NCBI GenBank assembly: GCA_910574455.1
Contig: CAJSYZ010000002.1
Location: 2,319,671 to 2,383,670, forward strand
Reading direction: 5' to 3'
DNA: 64,000 bases
From: Trichaptum fuscoviolaceum
Taxonomy: Eukaryota; Basidiomycota; Agaricomycetes; Hymenochaetales; Trichaptaceae
Under the pieces are notes generated by a model. The model was not told where the DNA came from. It did no database searches and was given only the letters and a program-made list of their open reading frames with translations. The position numbers and the translations under genes were made by a program. Numbering within the stretch: the first letter of the stretch is position 1; each line of letters opens with the position of its first letter. Of this stretch, positions 33,890 through 47,789 are shown one piece after another.

Positions 33890-34410
33890 GTCATGAATAC
33901 CGAAGATTGGGATCCTGACGGGCACGTCGAAGTTCGCCACGGCGACGCTCACGACGTTTGCGAACGTGAACACGCAGGGCTTCTGGGAGGGCGCGATGGA
34001 CAGCGTGACAGTCGGCGGCCAGAATGTCGGGCTGAAGGACCGCACCGCCATCCTCGACACGGCACCACCCTCATCATTGCGCCCCAGGCCGACGCGAACG
34101 CGGTGCACGCTGCCATCCCTGGTGTAAAGCCTGACGGCCAGGGTGGCTCACGATCCCATGCACGACATCGACCCCGGTTGCCCTCAGCTTCGGCGGCAAG
34201 TCCTTTGCGATTGACCCGCGTGATCTCCTGTTCGCCGCTGTCGACCCTACCAACCCGACTGGCGACTGTGATTCTGGCATCTCGGCGGGCAACATTGGCG
34301 GGGCTACGGAATGGTTCGTCGTCGATGTCTTCCTCAAGAACGCCTACTTCTCTACCGACGTCAAGAAGAACCAGATCTCCCTCGCTCAGCTCGTTTTGAG
34401 TCACTCACAG
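33890..34410 (+). pseudogene. pepsin-like aspartic protease fragment
   Basis: Across shifting frames one reads VGIPISGTSKFATATLTTFA, NVNTQGFWEGAMDSVTVGGQ, the second catalytic motif ILDTGTTLIIAPQADANAVH, AIPGVKPDGQGG, then STPVALSFGGKSFAIDPRDL and GDCDSGISAGN. These match the C-terminal lobe of secreted fungal aspartic proteases. At least two frame changes occur and the N-terminal lobe with the first catalytic Asp is missing. It directly follows the glucan synthase fragment. Confidence 0.7.
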
Positions 34411-34549
34411 CTTCGCGCTCACTGACGTCTACCACTGGCCGAGCTTGACCATGCCCCGTTGTTTCTCTTCTATGCTACGGCGAGGAGCAGAGCTTCTACA
34501 TGTATGATAACGGTGCCAGCAATCATCTCTTAGGGTCAGTACCTTTTTC

Positions 34550-35215
34550 ATGTTTCATTTCATATTTGTCAGGACCCGAGCGCTGATGATCTTGGAACAG
34601 TCGTCAAACTATGCCCGCCAACTCCGCTTGGAAGCGCCATGGATGCTACAAGCTCGGCTCAATCCAGTATTTCAACATGCCGTTGCAGAAGGCTTTTACA
34701 GCTACGATGATTTGAATTCGCTTGATCACTTTGACCCGAAGTTGGAGGCGCGGCGGATGTACACCGTGCAGTTCAACTACCTCCGCTCTGTCCGTGCTGC
34801 CCTCAAGGATGGATTCGACCTCGTGCAGCGTGAAATTTGGACGCGCTTCGAGCAGTTACCTGGTTCAAATCAGACGAAAACCGAACTGGGCTTACGGACT
34901 GCCTCGCAGGCGGGAATCCCGAACTCGCAGACCCTTACGGGAAATTACACCGACCAGGTCTGGTCCTGATGCACACATATATGTTTGACTATAAGAGAGA
35001 GTCTTGGCTCTCAAGTCCGTATGTGAGCGGGACGGTCGCGAAGAATCTGTTTGCGCCGTTTGAGACATCAACCACAAGGAGCTGCGCCGTGACCCTACTG
35101 GTGAGGGTGTGGCCGGCGTCAGCTCGCAGGTGCCCATGAAGCCGATGTTAGGGGCAGATGGGAAGCCCGTCATTGGTACAGACGGACGTATAGTCTTGGT
35201 CGACGCACAGTGGAA
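34550..35215 (+). pseudogene. unrecognised gene fragment
   Basis: Coding-like stretches in several frames: WFKSDENRTGLTDCLAGGNP, LVLMHTYMFDYKRESWLSSP, YVSGTVAKNLFAPFE, then GVAGVSSQVPMKPMLGADGK and GRIVLVDAQW. The order and composition suggest a decayed or captured gene. The family was not recognised. Confidence 0.35.
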
Positions 35216-35279
35216 AGAAAGATCAAGTGTTAAGAAAAAAAAGGTTTACTACTAGTATCATGTTGGTTAAGGCACAAAA

Positions 35280-35329
35280 GCCCCGAGGGGGTCTCGGGTT
35301 TTGCCTGCGCATTGCAGGCCCCTCGGGGC
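35280..35329. repeat. strong nested palindrome
   Basis: An 11-bp outer stem GCCCCGAGGGG (35280-35290) pairs with CCCCTCGGGGC (35319-35329). An inner 6-bp stem GCCTGC (35303-35308) pairs with GCAGGC (35314-35319) around a 5-nt loop. It marks the right edge of the pseudogene island. Origin unknown. Confidence 0.8.
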
Positions 35330-36015
35330 GTTATCGCCGACTTAGAACCCGTATAAGTGACTATTTCTGTATGTTCTCCTTGTAACTTGTCTGATGTGTC
35401 GGACGTCTAAGTTAGCCACCCGACACTTAAAGTGCTATCTCCGAATCCTTCATACTCGGAGCGTTCCGCCCTGTAGTCAGACGAATCGTCCTTGTTCTTG
35501 TCCGAAGCTCTAGATGACCGTATGAGCCCTGCTGTTCTCCGCACAACTCTCGACAAATTGGCCCAGGCTCGTCGCCACTTTATTCCTCCGGTCACTTCTC
35601 CGACGAATGATAATTATGTACAAGCTACATATTTTGATTCTTTCTTTTCCACCTTTAGGCTCTCTGGAAGTTCGTCTTTCCATATGTTGCCTCTCATTAT
35701 ATGATTCGACAATGCAAGAAGCTAGTCAAAGACGAATAACTCGCTATTCGATGCTCGTGAAGACCACAAACGTTCATGAAGAGTAGGGAGCCTCGGAGAG
35801 GAAAGTGCTATCTCGGTCGTCTCCGGGCCGGGCGACTGGCGGACTTCTTGTTTTGCCTTTCACCAGGGCCTTTGCATCGTCCGAGTCATGAAACGCACGA
35901 TCGCTCATCGCCATCCATCTGTTGACCCCTTCGTCGCAACAACGGGCTTGAGTTCTTGTGAGCTCGATTGCCTGCATCTCGCGTGCTGTCTCTCATCTTA
36001 CCTTGCAAGTGAAGG
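35330..36015. other. intergenic region
   Basis: About 690 bp. A short frame (about 35,492-35,620, MSPAVLRTTLDKLAQARRHF) looks coding-like but has no recognised family and may be another gene piece. The right end is the promoter region of the HAD gene. Confidence 0.35.
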
Positions 36016-36393
36016 ATGCCGCATACATTCACTGTAGATGCTGTACGTACCAACATTCATCTTGCGCCAACGCACCGTGATAATGTTCTTATACCTGCAC
36101 TTGACTACAGGCCCTTTTTGACATGGACGGGTACGTCCTCTCCCCCCCTCTTGGACTCACAGCAGATCTCTCATCCAAAACCGCATCCACATTCAATACT
36201 TGAATACATCGACATCCCATACGCTCAGCACGCTGATCGATTCAACTCCGGGCGTGTTCGTAGCCTGGGACATCTTCGCGAAAGACTACGGGCTCGATTC
36301 CGCCGCCGCCGCGCACGCCTCGCATGGACGGCGGCTGTACGATACACTCAAGGAGTTATGCCACATAACGGACGAGGCGAAGCTGCTTGTCAG

Positions 36394-36424
<31 letters not shown>

Positions 36425-37059
36425 CTATTCATTTCTCAACCTGACTCTGGCGCATGTACAAACGCATATATATGGACGTCGTGACGCCTTCCCGCCGCAC
36501 AGGACGAAATCGCGCGGTTCGAAGAAGACGTGATCCAAGGCGGGCTCATTGCACTCCCAGGCGCCGTCTCCCTCATTACGCAGATCCAAAGCGGGAACAC
36601 GGACGTCGCATCACAGCGGCACGGATGGACGATTGTCACCTCCGCAACGAACGTCTATACGCCCCGCGCGCTCGCCAAGTGCGGTGTCCCCCTCCCGCCT
36701 GCAGGGCTCGTCACATCCAACGACGTTTCCCGAGGCAAACCGCACCCCGATCCGTACCTCGCTGGCGCTGCGAAGCTGGGCGTCCCGCCTGAGCGGTGTC
36801 TGGTGGTCGAGGATGCACCGTCGGGACTGAAGTCGGGTCATGCAGCGGGCGCGAAGACGCTGGCTGTGTGTACGTCGCATACCAAACAGCAAATCCTGGA
36901 TTCGGGATCAAATCCGGACTATATTGTAGATGACTTGACAAAGTAAGAACTTTTGCGTATTCTTTTCAGTAGAGTCTGATCCTTACAACTTATGGTTGAA
37001 TCAGAGTATCCGTAAGATGGATAGACGGCAAGCTAGAATTTACAATACAGGATGAATAA
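36016..37059 (+). CDS. HAD-family phosphatase (DOG/GPP-like)
   Basis: Small sugar- or glycerol-phosphate phosphatase of the haloacid dehalogenase family. Motif I is [13 protein letters not shown], motif II VTSATN, motif III Lys in [10 protein letters not shown], and motif [14 protein letters not shown]. Five exons give 233 codons: 36016-36042 (27 nt), 36111-36130 (20 nt), 36229-36388, 36503-36942 and 37005-37059. The catalytic Asp motif is built from the 20-nt microexon plus the start of exon 3, so correct splicing is essential. Length is normal for 2-deoxyglucose-6-phosphate or glycerol-3-phosphate phosphatases; the exact substrate cannot be read. A TC microsatellite sits in intron 3. Confidence 0.88.
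36394..36420 (+). repeat. TC microsatellite
   Basis: About 13-14 TC units just after the donor of intron 3 of the HAD gene, forming a long pyrimidine tract. Confidence 0.9.
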
Positions 37060-37283
37060 AATACAGGTTTCGCGGGAGTAAACGACTGGTATCTCATAGA
37101 ATCATCACTAGAATTTCGTAGGGACGTAAGAGGCAGGTACATAGCGATCACGGAACAACCCCAGATGTGGTTAGGAATGTGAAGGAGGTCAAATTAGAAA
37201 AAGGTTGAGGTCTCGACATGCAAGTGAAAGGGAGGAAGCAGAGTAGCGTCAAATATCAAGTAGGAAGACTCGACAGACACAAC

Positions 37284-40200
37284 TCAAGTTGAGTTGAAAT
37301 TGGTTACTTCTGGTAGGTTATCATTAGAGTCGACACGTCGCCCAAGGCCATCCGGAATGCCAAACGTTACAGCAGACATCCTCGCTTCAGTCTGGGATAT
37401 ACTCCACGTGCTCCCATAGATCTGCTGCATAACGTCCGCCCTCGACTTCGGCAGGTTCTCTGTAGATCTCCCGAGCCGATGCAACAAGTTGCCCAGTTTT
37501 CCAAAGCAAGACGAAGATGCCACAGAAGCCAAAGACAAATGGGAGCGCGATGCCGGTGGTGTATATGTGAAACCTATGCCTTTGCCCGACTGAACAACGC
37601 CTTTAGGAAGATTCACGGTGCAGCTGGATACAGAAGTTTCATAATTTGGGAGTCGATTTGGGCTAGTGCTTTCCGCGACCTTCAAGTTCTTCGTGCTAGA
37701 TAAGCTAAAGAGAGAAACCATAGACTTCCTGTTAGTTAATGTCGAGTTGCGATTCTCGATGCCAGGCACATGAGAAGACCTCTTTTTGCGCAGTTTCCGA
37801 GGGCGATCAGGCGTTTCAAAGATACCAAGATGGGTGCCTGATCTATTTAAATCAAGAAAATCTGTATGCTTGAGAGCAGTGTCGCCTAGCGCAGAATGTT
37901 CTTGGAAACGAAGAGAGGGACTTTTCAAAATGCTTCGGATATTTCGAATGACGGGACTATTTGCGTGTTTGTTAGAATTCTCTTCAAATGGCTTTCCAAA
38001 ATATTCAACATCGGAAGGAACATCTTCAGGAGTCCAAGTAAAAGAGTAGCCGTCAAACGCATTTTCCGCTACGTTGTCAAGTGGCATGTCGTCCAGATCC
38101 AGAAGGTCCGATTGTTCATATCGATGAAAGATCTCTTCATCGACATGAAGCAAGTCGACTTCATCGCCATAAACTGAGGGCAGATATGGTGCTAAAAAGG
38201 GAGATGAGTTATAGGTGGAATTCAGACATAGAATTTACCTGGGTATTCTTTGCATTCGACTTTCTTCCAGTCTCTACACCGAATTTGTAAGCGGTTTCTA
38301 AAGCGCATGACAACTTGCTCACATTTCAGAAAAGTATTCGTGTTCCCTTATGTCTTCCATAGTTGGTCGAAGACGAGGGTTGCGTTCAAGACACTGAGAC
38401 ACCATATTTTTAGCCAATACTCAGCCCAGCGCCCAACGTTTGTGCTTCACCTTCTTAATCAAGCCCCACTCTGACAACGGTACCGACTGCAGAGGGTGGA
38501 GTGGCGTTTGTCCACGAAGAATCCTCTTCTGCATAATTAGGAGTGGATCCAGCTCATCTCCGTCGAGAAACGGATGCTGCACGCCGAGTCATCAATATTG
38601 TCCGGGTGCCAACGCAGTTTACTCACCTGACCAAAGTGCATTATACAAAGAAAGATGCCAAAGCCCCAGCAGTCTACAGCGAAATCATACCTCCATCCCA
38701 TAATCATCTCCGGTGCTTGGTATTCATGTGTTCCGCAGTTCGATGCAGTTCCATATTCCGGTGAACCTGGTTCATCCAGTTTCTTCGCGCATTCAAACCC
38801 AGATAGTACTATATGTCCATCTTGAGCAATCATGATGTTATCGGCCTTCACATCGCGATGAACTATGCTTAGGCTATGCAAATAAGATAGTGCCTCAACC
38901 TGTCGAATTGGTTAACGAGACCTCTTTAGTGTGTTATGTATATAGTTCCTAAACGCACAGTCTCACTGGCGTAGAAACGCGCCTTATCTGGGCCGAAGGG
39001 ACCTTCGCGCAAGAGATGTAGAGCAATGCTGCCACCCGGATAAATCGGCTTGAAGATTTTAAGCAGTTGACTTCGGTTACTGTGGAGTTAATCGCTCACC
39101 ATTACGAGATAGAGACGTGTATTATCCTGGAAGCTTTGATGCAGTTTTGGAAGAAATGGACAATCAGCTTGGGTCACAAATTTCAAACAAGCTTGCTCAG
39201 ATCGCAAATGTTTCAATGTTTCGTTTTTCGCTGCCCTGTGTTTTCTTGTCGTTTTAATCGCAAACAAACTTGCATCTGAATTTCGCCGAGCCAATAAAGT
39301 TTGTGCTGAAGATCCTTTTCCAATGATCCGAAGGACATCAAAATCAGACATTCCCGTTTCCTAATCACTTCATTGATTAAGCGTAAGCAGTTGTTGTCAA
39401 ATACACTCACCGACAAAGCATCTAAATCCATAAAGGATGTGCGGTGCCTAGCCTTTGGAGAAATCACCATTATTTCCTTGTAATACATGGGGTTGAGTTT
39501 CTTGTTCTATGAAAGCTCGCTTGCTGCTCACATCTATCTCCTCGTCATGCCAATGAGGATCCACAGATTTGACATTGATTATTCTCTGTATTAAAAGCAG
39601 ATGTTAGCAACGTAACGACAAAGATGAGAGGAGTCTATACATGGATGTTGAAGCTTTCTTCGGTGGACATCTTGCCATGCAAATTGGCGCCACTTTGTGC
39701 ACAGAGTAACTGGCTATCGTGCTCAGCAGTTGGTGTCCGCATTATTCCGGGAAACGATTTCTGCGCGGCGAATAGTTTAGCGCTCACCAATGCAAGGATA
39801 AGTACATTCTACTCTACTTACAGAGAATGGTACATCCTCCATCCTCATGTCTAGAATCGGTGTCACAGGAAAGGAAGAGCGTAGTGATGATGGCGCTTGA
39901 GATACTGGTGATTGGACAACCGTCGGGCTCTATTCAATGTTATTGTCCGAAGTATGCCGGGCAGTACGACATCTCTTACCTGTAGATATTGACTACTCAT
40001 TCGAGACCGCATCTCGAGCTACGTTTCCCCTCCGATGTATCTTTCAACGTGGCGATGTTCAGATGCTGCAAGCACTCCCGCCTCGAATCGCTTAAGTGGC
40101 ACCGCCGCACCGTTAATGCGACAAGGAAGCGTGGTTAACGGCGAGGTTGTTGGACGTTTCGAGTATATGCTGCCAGCGCAGAGAAAGCGAACGCTAATTA

Positions 40201-40339
40201 AATGTGGATATACAGTATAGTGTGCGAGGAGTGGCCGCAAGTTGAACTGTTGAAGAAAGTCCGTTGACGCGTCACGCCAGGTTCGAGTTGCTGACGTGTT
40301 GTTTGCCACTGGCGACGGCGGGAAGTCACGGTTGCTCAT
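37284..40339 (-). CDS. AGC-like kinase domain protein with degenerate DFG (possible pseudokinase)
   Basis: N-terminal exons (MSNRDFPPSPVANNTSATRT, LEMRSRMSSQYLQ, SPTVVQSPVSQAPSSLRSSF, LFAAQKSFPGIMRTPTAEHD) are low-complexity. The kinase domain begins at about 39,351: glycine loop IIGKGSSAQTLLA, Lys in LFAIKTT, AGC-like YPGGSIALHLLREGPFGPDK and RFYASE, then catalytic loop VHRDVKADN. The next motif reads HIVLSGFECAKK where HIVxxDFG is expected, so the Mg-binding Asp is Gly and the following Gly is Glu. An APE motif (YQAPEMIMG) is present. The C-terminal part (37,284-38,153) is a Ser-rich tail with TWTPEDVPSDVEYFG and RSILKSPS and no known domain. Many short introns; exon borders are approximate. 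Loss of the DFG Asp suggests a regulatory rather than catalytic role. Confidence 0.75.
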
Positions 40340-40577
40340 GACCGCGTAGTAGGTTTGACTCTGGATACTATGAAGTAGAGAGCTGGCATGAAGATCAGAG
40401 TCCTTAGCCTCACTATTGTTCGATAACTTCCAGGAAATCGTTTTTTATTTATTTACTGAAAGCACACTGGATGAAATGGGATACAACAACTACGAAAGCA
40501 AGGAGATACTCGATACAAATGCGATTGATCAATTCGACGTCGGAAAGGAGAACCAACTATTTGAAAGACTTAAATAT

Positions 40578-42767
<2,190 letters not shown>

Positions 42768-43284
42768 CTGGTTATTCAGGAGTAAGATTTTAGAGAGCGA
42801 GAACGAGTTTTCCGACGGTACGGGGAAAGGCGAAAGGCGCAAAGGACAATGTTTAAAACCTATTGTCGTGTATGTCTATTTATAGACTACTATTCAATCA
42901 ATCGAAGGAGACTCAAAACCCCGTCGTTATCAATGACAATCATTTGTGTAACAACTGTCTCTCGTTCGAAGATCCATTGACAGGTACGCAAATAATTTAC
43001 CGAGGGATCAAATCTATGGCTCAGTCAACATGAAGTCACCACATAGATGCAGCACAGGGGTTGTCATTAGGATTAAGGCAATAGGAAGCTTTCTTGTCAT
43101 TGCCCGCCTTGACAACAGGAGTATATAAGCTTATCCTTTCAACACCCAGATGTCACAATACAAACGCGTGATAGATGCGTTGGGAAGAAATAGAAAGCAT
43201 GTTTGCAGGCATGTCATACAGTGATGGAGTTTTAGCGGCATGCAGAAACATAGGTAAGGGGATAATGAGGAGATCATGTACGAT
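42768..43284. other. intergenic region
   Basis: About 500 bp between the start of the MYST gene and the 3' end of the eL19 gene. Nothing recognised. Confidence 0.45.
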
Positions 43285-43983
43285 TTACTCCTTCTCGGTA
43301 GTCTCGTGCTCAACAGCGAGAATCGCTTGCCTCTTCTCAATAACACGAGCCTGGCGACGGTCACGAGCAGCCTAAAGAATATTATCAGTAAAAGATCATC
43401 GACATGACTGTCAATCATAAACACCTTGTTCTTGACACGGCGAGCCTCCATCTGGTCACTAAGAACCTTAGTGCGGGACTTCTCTGCCTTCGCTTTGTGA
43501 ATGTACTCCATGAGAACACGCTTGTTCTTGAAGACATTACCCTTCGACTTCATGTAGAGCGAATGGTAGCTGAATGTCGCGTCATGTGAACTTCGTGAGT
43601 ACGATGTTTCTACCAGAAGAAACGTACAGGTGCTTGTCAATCTTTCCAGCCTCACGGTACTTCCTCAACAGTCTGCGCAGTACGCGCTGCCTACGCATCC
43701 ATTGCACCTTCGTCGGCATACGTGCCTCCGCCGTACCCTTCCTCTTACCCGGGCCAGTGTGACGACCCTTGCGTTTAGCGGCGAGAAGATCACGGGTACG
43801 CGCCCGCGAGTGGACGTTAGTGGGCTTGATAATAATGCGCGAGTCCTTGATCAACTTCTTGATGTGTGTCCGCGAGTTGGCATTGCCAATCTCAGACTGC
43901 TCGGCGGGGTCGAGCCAGATTTTACGCTTGCCGACACCGGCGACAGAGGCGGCGAGCCGCTTTTGGGAGCGAAGGTTGACCAT
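43285..43983 (-). CDS. RPL19: 60S ribosomal protein eL19
   Basis: Structural protein of the large ribosomal subunit. It starts [20 protein letters not shown] and continues with [18 protein letters not shown], the basic core [20 protein letters not shown] and the bridge-forming C-terminal helix ([20 protein letters not shown]), ending ETTEKE. Three exons on the minus strand: 43628-43983, 43425-43569 and 43285-43371, giving 195 codons, the usual length. All introns are GT-AG. No irregularities. Confidence 0.95.
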
Positions 43984-44620
43984 GACGGCTGAGAGTTGAG
44001 TATGTATCTGATGAGTATACGACAGCAATGAAGGAGCAAAATCGTGCGCACCTTGTTCTTGAGGGTCTTGACGGTGTCGGGACCGTTCGTACTGGCCGTT
44101 GACTGACTCTTCGCCCTGATGCGGAGTTCGAAATCAGCCACTTATGACATAAGCAAAACCAGCTGTATAGTTTTACAAAAGCCCATTTCTCACGATGCCA
44201 GTGTTGGACCCGTGCCACCTTTCTGGTATGACTCACTCCTCTGGTTCAGTCCGTATCTTGGATGAGGCGGCTACTTGAATTCGCCTCGAGGCTTTTTCAG
44301 AACATCGATTATCTGGACCATTCAGAAGATTATCTCGATGAGTCGATATTGTGGCCTTATGAGCAATATGAATGGCTTTTCGTGCTCCAGGGAAGCATTT
44401 TTCCAATGGTCTCTCGTACTCCCCAGGCCAAGTCGAATTATTTATCCTCACGAATGGCAGAAAGTCCTCTCTGGCTATGATGGCATATTCCCGGCATCAC
44501 GTCGAATAGTTCGGAATGTCCCTTCCTGTCTCATGTTTGTCCAGCCCTGGCTTTATGCTTCCTCTTTCGCTTACGTTCTGGCCTTTGTGCAACGTTGCCG
44601 TCTTCTCTGTGTACTTTTCT
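43984..44620. other. upstream region of RPL19
   Basis: About 640 bp. Short frames on both strands have no family features; includes the RPL19 promoter. Confidence 0.4.
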
Positions 44621-45339
44621 TCACTGAGCTCGACCGAGACCATCTTCAACTTGAACCTGGTTCGAGCATGGAATTCTGAGCCCGGACTCCGTAACTCCTG
44701 AAGATGGCGCAGTATCTGCGATGCTCCGCTGTTCTTCTGCCTGCCTGATTGCTGCCCTGGCCATCATGAACGTGCTTCGGGTATGCAAGACTTTCGCTGG
44801 CGTGTAGGAGTCAAAACGAATGTGTGCATGGCGATAGCTATTCTTGCCAGCATATCTCCCATGTGCGGACGGTGAATTGCCGCTATCAGTAGGACGGCAA
44901 TTCCTCACTTGCTCAGCTGGTATAAGGAAGGTGATTTTCATTAATGATCCACGCCTATACAAGCTTGTACAAGGAAGGCCAACTATGTTGTCTAAGACCA
45001 GAAATGCGATGCGTTTGCGGGATCGGCTGATAACGGTGCTTTTCCTCGTTCCCGTCGACTGTATTCGCTCTCGTTGGGGTACAATCGTTCCATTCCCCGT
45101 GCGGGAAGGGGCCTGAAACAACTTGAAGAGCTGTGCTCTGTTCTGTCTTGTGCTGGTTTCTTTACACTTGTGATGGTTAACTCAGAACTCGAGCCTAAGT
45201 GTACGGATACATCACTGGCAGAACTCATAAGACCTGCGTAATCGGGCATGACCGCCGGGATGTAGTTCATAGACGCTGAGTGTATGCGCCTTGTCGCCGG
45301 GACAGGGGATTGCTCCACGGTGTTGCGACCATCTCGCAT
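44621..45339 (-). CDS. possible uncharacterised gene
   Basis: Two neighbouring minus-strand frames look coding: MRDGRNTVEQSPVPATRRIH with PDYAGLMSSASDVSVHLGSS (from 45,339), and VLDNIVGLPCTSLYRRGSLM with FDSYTPAKVLHTRSTFMMAR (ending at 44,621). A splice joining them is possible but was not fixed. No domain was recognised, and chance open frames cannot be excluded. Confidence 0.25.
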
Positions 45340-45866
45340 CTTCGAGCAAGCCAGCTCTGCCCCTGTAACTCGAAGAAAATAGAAGGACGGCGATTCGTCA
45401 TCTCTCTGGATTTGTCATTAAATTTTATTGTCGGAGTATGGATTTTCTCGGTTTGCGCGGGAAGCGGAGCTTGATTTGGGACCGGTTATGACCCGTGACG
45501 TGCCCCTGCGTTACCGTACTTAGCTTCCCTTCCCTCCACTCTGCTTCTCCTTTGCACCTTGTTCTATCTCCCCCCTCTCGCTCAAAGCGCTTGCCATTGT
45601 TCGCGTCGCCCACGTCGCTGCCTTCGGCGTCTGCGCCCTCGGTGTCGGTGTCAAGCTGCAAAGTGACCCTGCGGAGTCGTCTGTTTCTTACGACATATAC
45701 CCCTTCAACGTGCACTCATCATGTTGTGTCATTAAACAGCCGTTAAAACAGTCTGCGCGTCAGCTCGCCCCGTCATTTACTCGCACTTTGCTTTTGTATC
45801 TCCTTCCCACAAGCTGCACGTTTGCAGCGCTTATAATCAACCACGCCCTCGAACACGCTCGCAGCC

Positions 45867-47789
45867 ATGCCTCAAACCATGCAGGACTCCTCAGAAACAG
45901 CGCAAGCCGAGAGTGAGGGCCCCGATGGTTCTGACAAACCACCCCATGAAAACACACGACAGCGCAAGAAGTCGTCGCGTAGATCCTCGTTTCGCTCGCT
46001 TTTCAACGGCTCTGGTATCCTTGCCACCGGGGACAGCCGTTCATCTACACCAGCACCCGCAGTTGCGCAAGTCAGCTCAGTCCCACTCCCGCCGCCTGAA
46101 GCTGGCGCATTTCCAAAGGAGCCTGGCTTCACAAAGGGTACACTAGGCCACCTAGTTATGCAGCAGCAAGCAGCAACCTCGACCGTTCACAAAGCCGGTC
46201 ATGTTCATGCAGACGGCTCTGAGACGCCGTCAAGTATGGAGTCTCCCGCAGGCTCGGACACCGACAGTTGGCCCGCCAGCACGCCGTCGAGTCGCCCAGG
46301 GAGTCGATCTAATAGCCGAGCGCCCAGTATGTCACAGGAGAAATCAGGATTCGATGTCGGGAAGCGCTCTCGCCATACATCTTTCTCGGAGAAGAAAGAC
46401 GATTCAGTGACGACGACGCATGCCAACACGACTCCCACTCAGCAAGTTGCTTCACCTGCGGAATCGACCCCCAGCACGATTCGCCCTAAAATACCTTCTC
46501 GTCCACCCTCTGTACACTCCGAAACAGGAGGTCAAAAGTTCACCTTAAAGGACCTGTTGGCCAACGGTCCGAAACTAACCCGTAAATCGTCAGCAAGGTC
46601 GACTGCCAGCAGTCGTAAGTCGGACTCCGATGGCGATCGCCGTTCCACTGCTGGCGACAGCACAGCCAGTCTTTCGAAGAAGTATGGTGTTTGTGAACGA
46701 GTCGCAATCGGTAAGGGTGCAACGTCCGTAGTTCGTCTGGCACACAAGTGGGATAGAAGTGAAGAGAAGCTATATGCTGTCAAGGTGCGTAGTCAATTTC
46801 TTTGTGGTGATTCTAACATTTATTCGACATGAACGATAGGAATTTCGGAAAAGACGGAAAAACGAAACCGAGAAAGAGTACGTCAAGAAGCTTACCGCCG
46901 AATTTTGTATTTCATCTACATTACATCATCCCAATATCGTCGAGACGGTCGACCTTGTTCAGGACGAAAGTCAACATTGGTGTGAGGTAATGGAGTTCTG
47001 TCCTGGTGGTGACCTTTACGCTGCAATCAAGAAGGGTGGGATGTCGCCAAGCGAGGTCGAGTGCTGCTTCAAACAGATCTTGACTGGTGTATCGTACTTA
47101 CACAGTCAGGGTGTTGCGCACCGTGACATCAAACCAGAGAACCTGTTCTTTAATGGACGAGGTCAATTGAAGGTCATCTAAGATCTTCCTCTCTTTGGAC
47201 GTTTCTTATAAAGAATCTTCCAGATCGGTGACTACGGAGCCTCAACCGTCTACAGACTACCCTGGGAAACGACGGTACATATGTCTACGGGGCTGTGTGG
47301 CAGTGAGCCGTACATTGCGCCTGAGCAATTTGCTGGCAAGCGTGAGTGCTTTCGATTGGAGTATTGTACAGGAGCTGATTATGTTTTTACTAAGAAGCGT
47401 ACGATGCTCGTCTGGTTGACATATGGGCATGCGGCATTGTCTATTATTGTCTCCACTTCCAAGAACTACCTTGGCGTGTTGCCCAATCGTCCGATCCGTT
47501 GTATGCCGCATATGCGCAAGCGTGCGCGTCGAGCTCATCAGCGCAATCATGTCCCCCAACGATCAATAATCTATCACCGCGCGCATGTCGCCCTTTGATT
47601 CGTAAGATGCTCGACCCCGACCCGAAGACACGTTGGACTATCGAGGATATAATGGCATTCCCGTGGCTACAGACAGTTCAAGTATGTCATTCCTCTGAGA
47701 AACCGACACACATCCATGTATATGCACGACAATTAGCGGAACAACAAGCTCTGGCTGCGAAGGAACGTGAGCGCGATCCGCCCTTTTAG
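45867..47789 (+). CDS. Ser/Thr protein kinase, HAL4/SAT4 (NPR1-like) family
   Basis: 586-codon kinase with a long Ser-rich N-terminus (about 270 residues), as in fungal kinases that regulate ion and nutrient transporters. The kinase domain starts YGVCERVAIGKGATSVVRLA. Lys is in YAVKEFRK, catalytic loop AHRDIKPENLFF, metal motif IGDYGAS (DYG instead of DFG, Asp kept), APE motif YIAPEQFAG, then DIWACGIVYYCLHFQELPWR. It ends at VCHSSEKPTHIHVYARQLAE and a short charged tail. Exons 45867-46784, 46840-47172, 47224-47341 and 47398-47789. The second donor (GTCATC) is unusual. A possible intron after TVQ was rejected because reading through gives the conserved EKPxHxHV tail. Confidence 0.88.

Noticed and set aside
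47671..47735. A last intron in the HAL4-like kinase (GTATGT to TTAG)
   Set aside because: Reading through gives the family-typical EKPTHIHV tail; splicing would give an unrelated tail.
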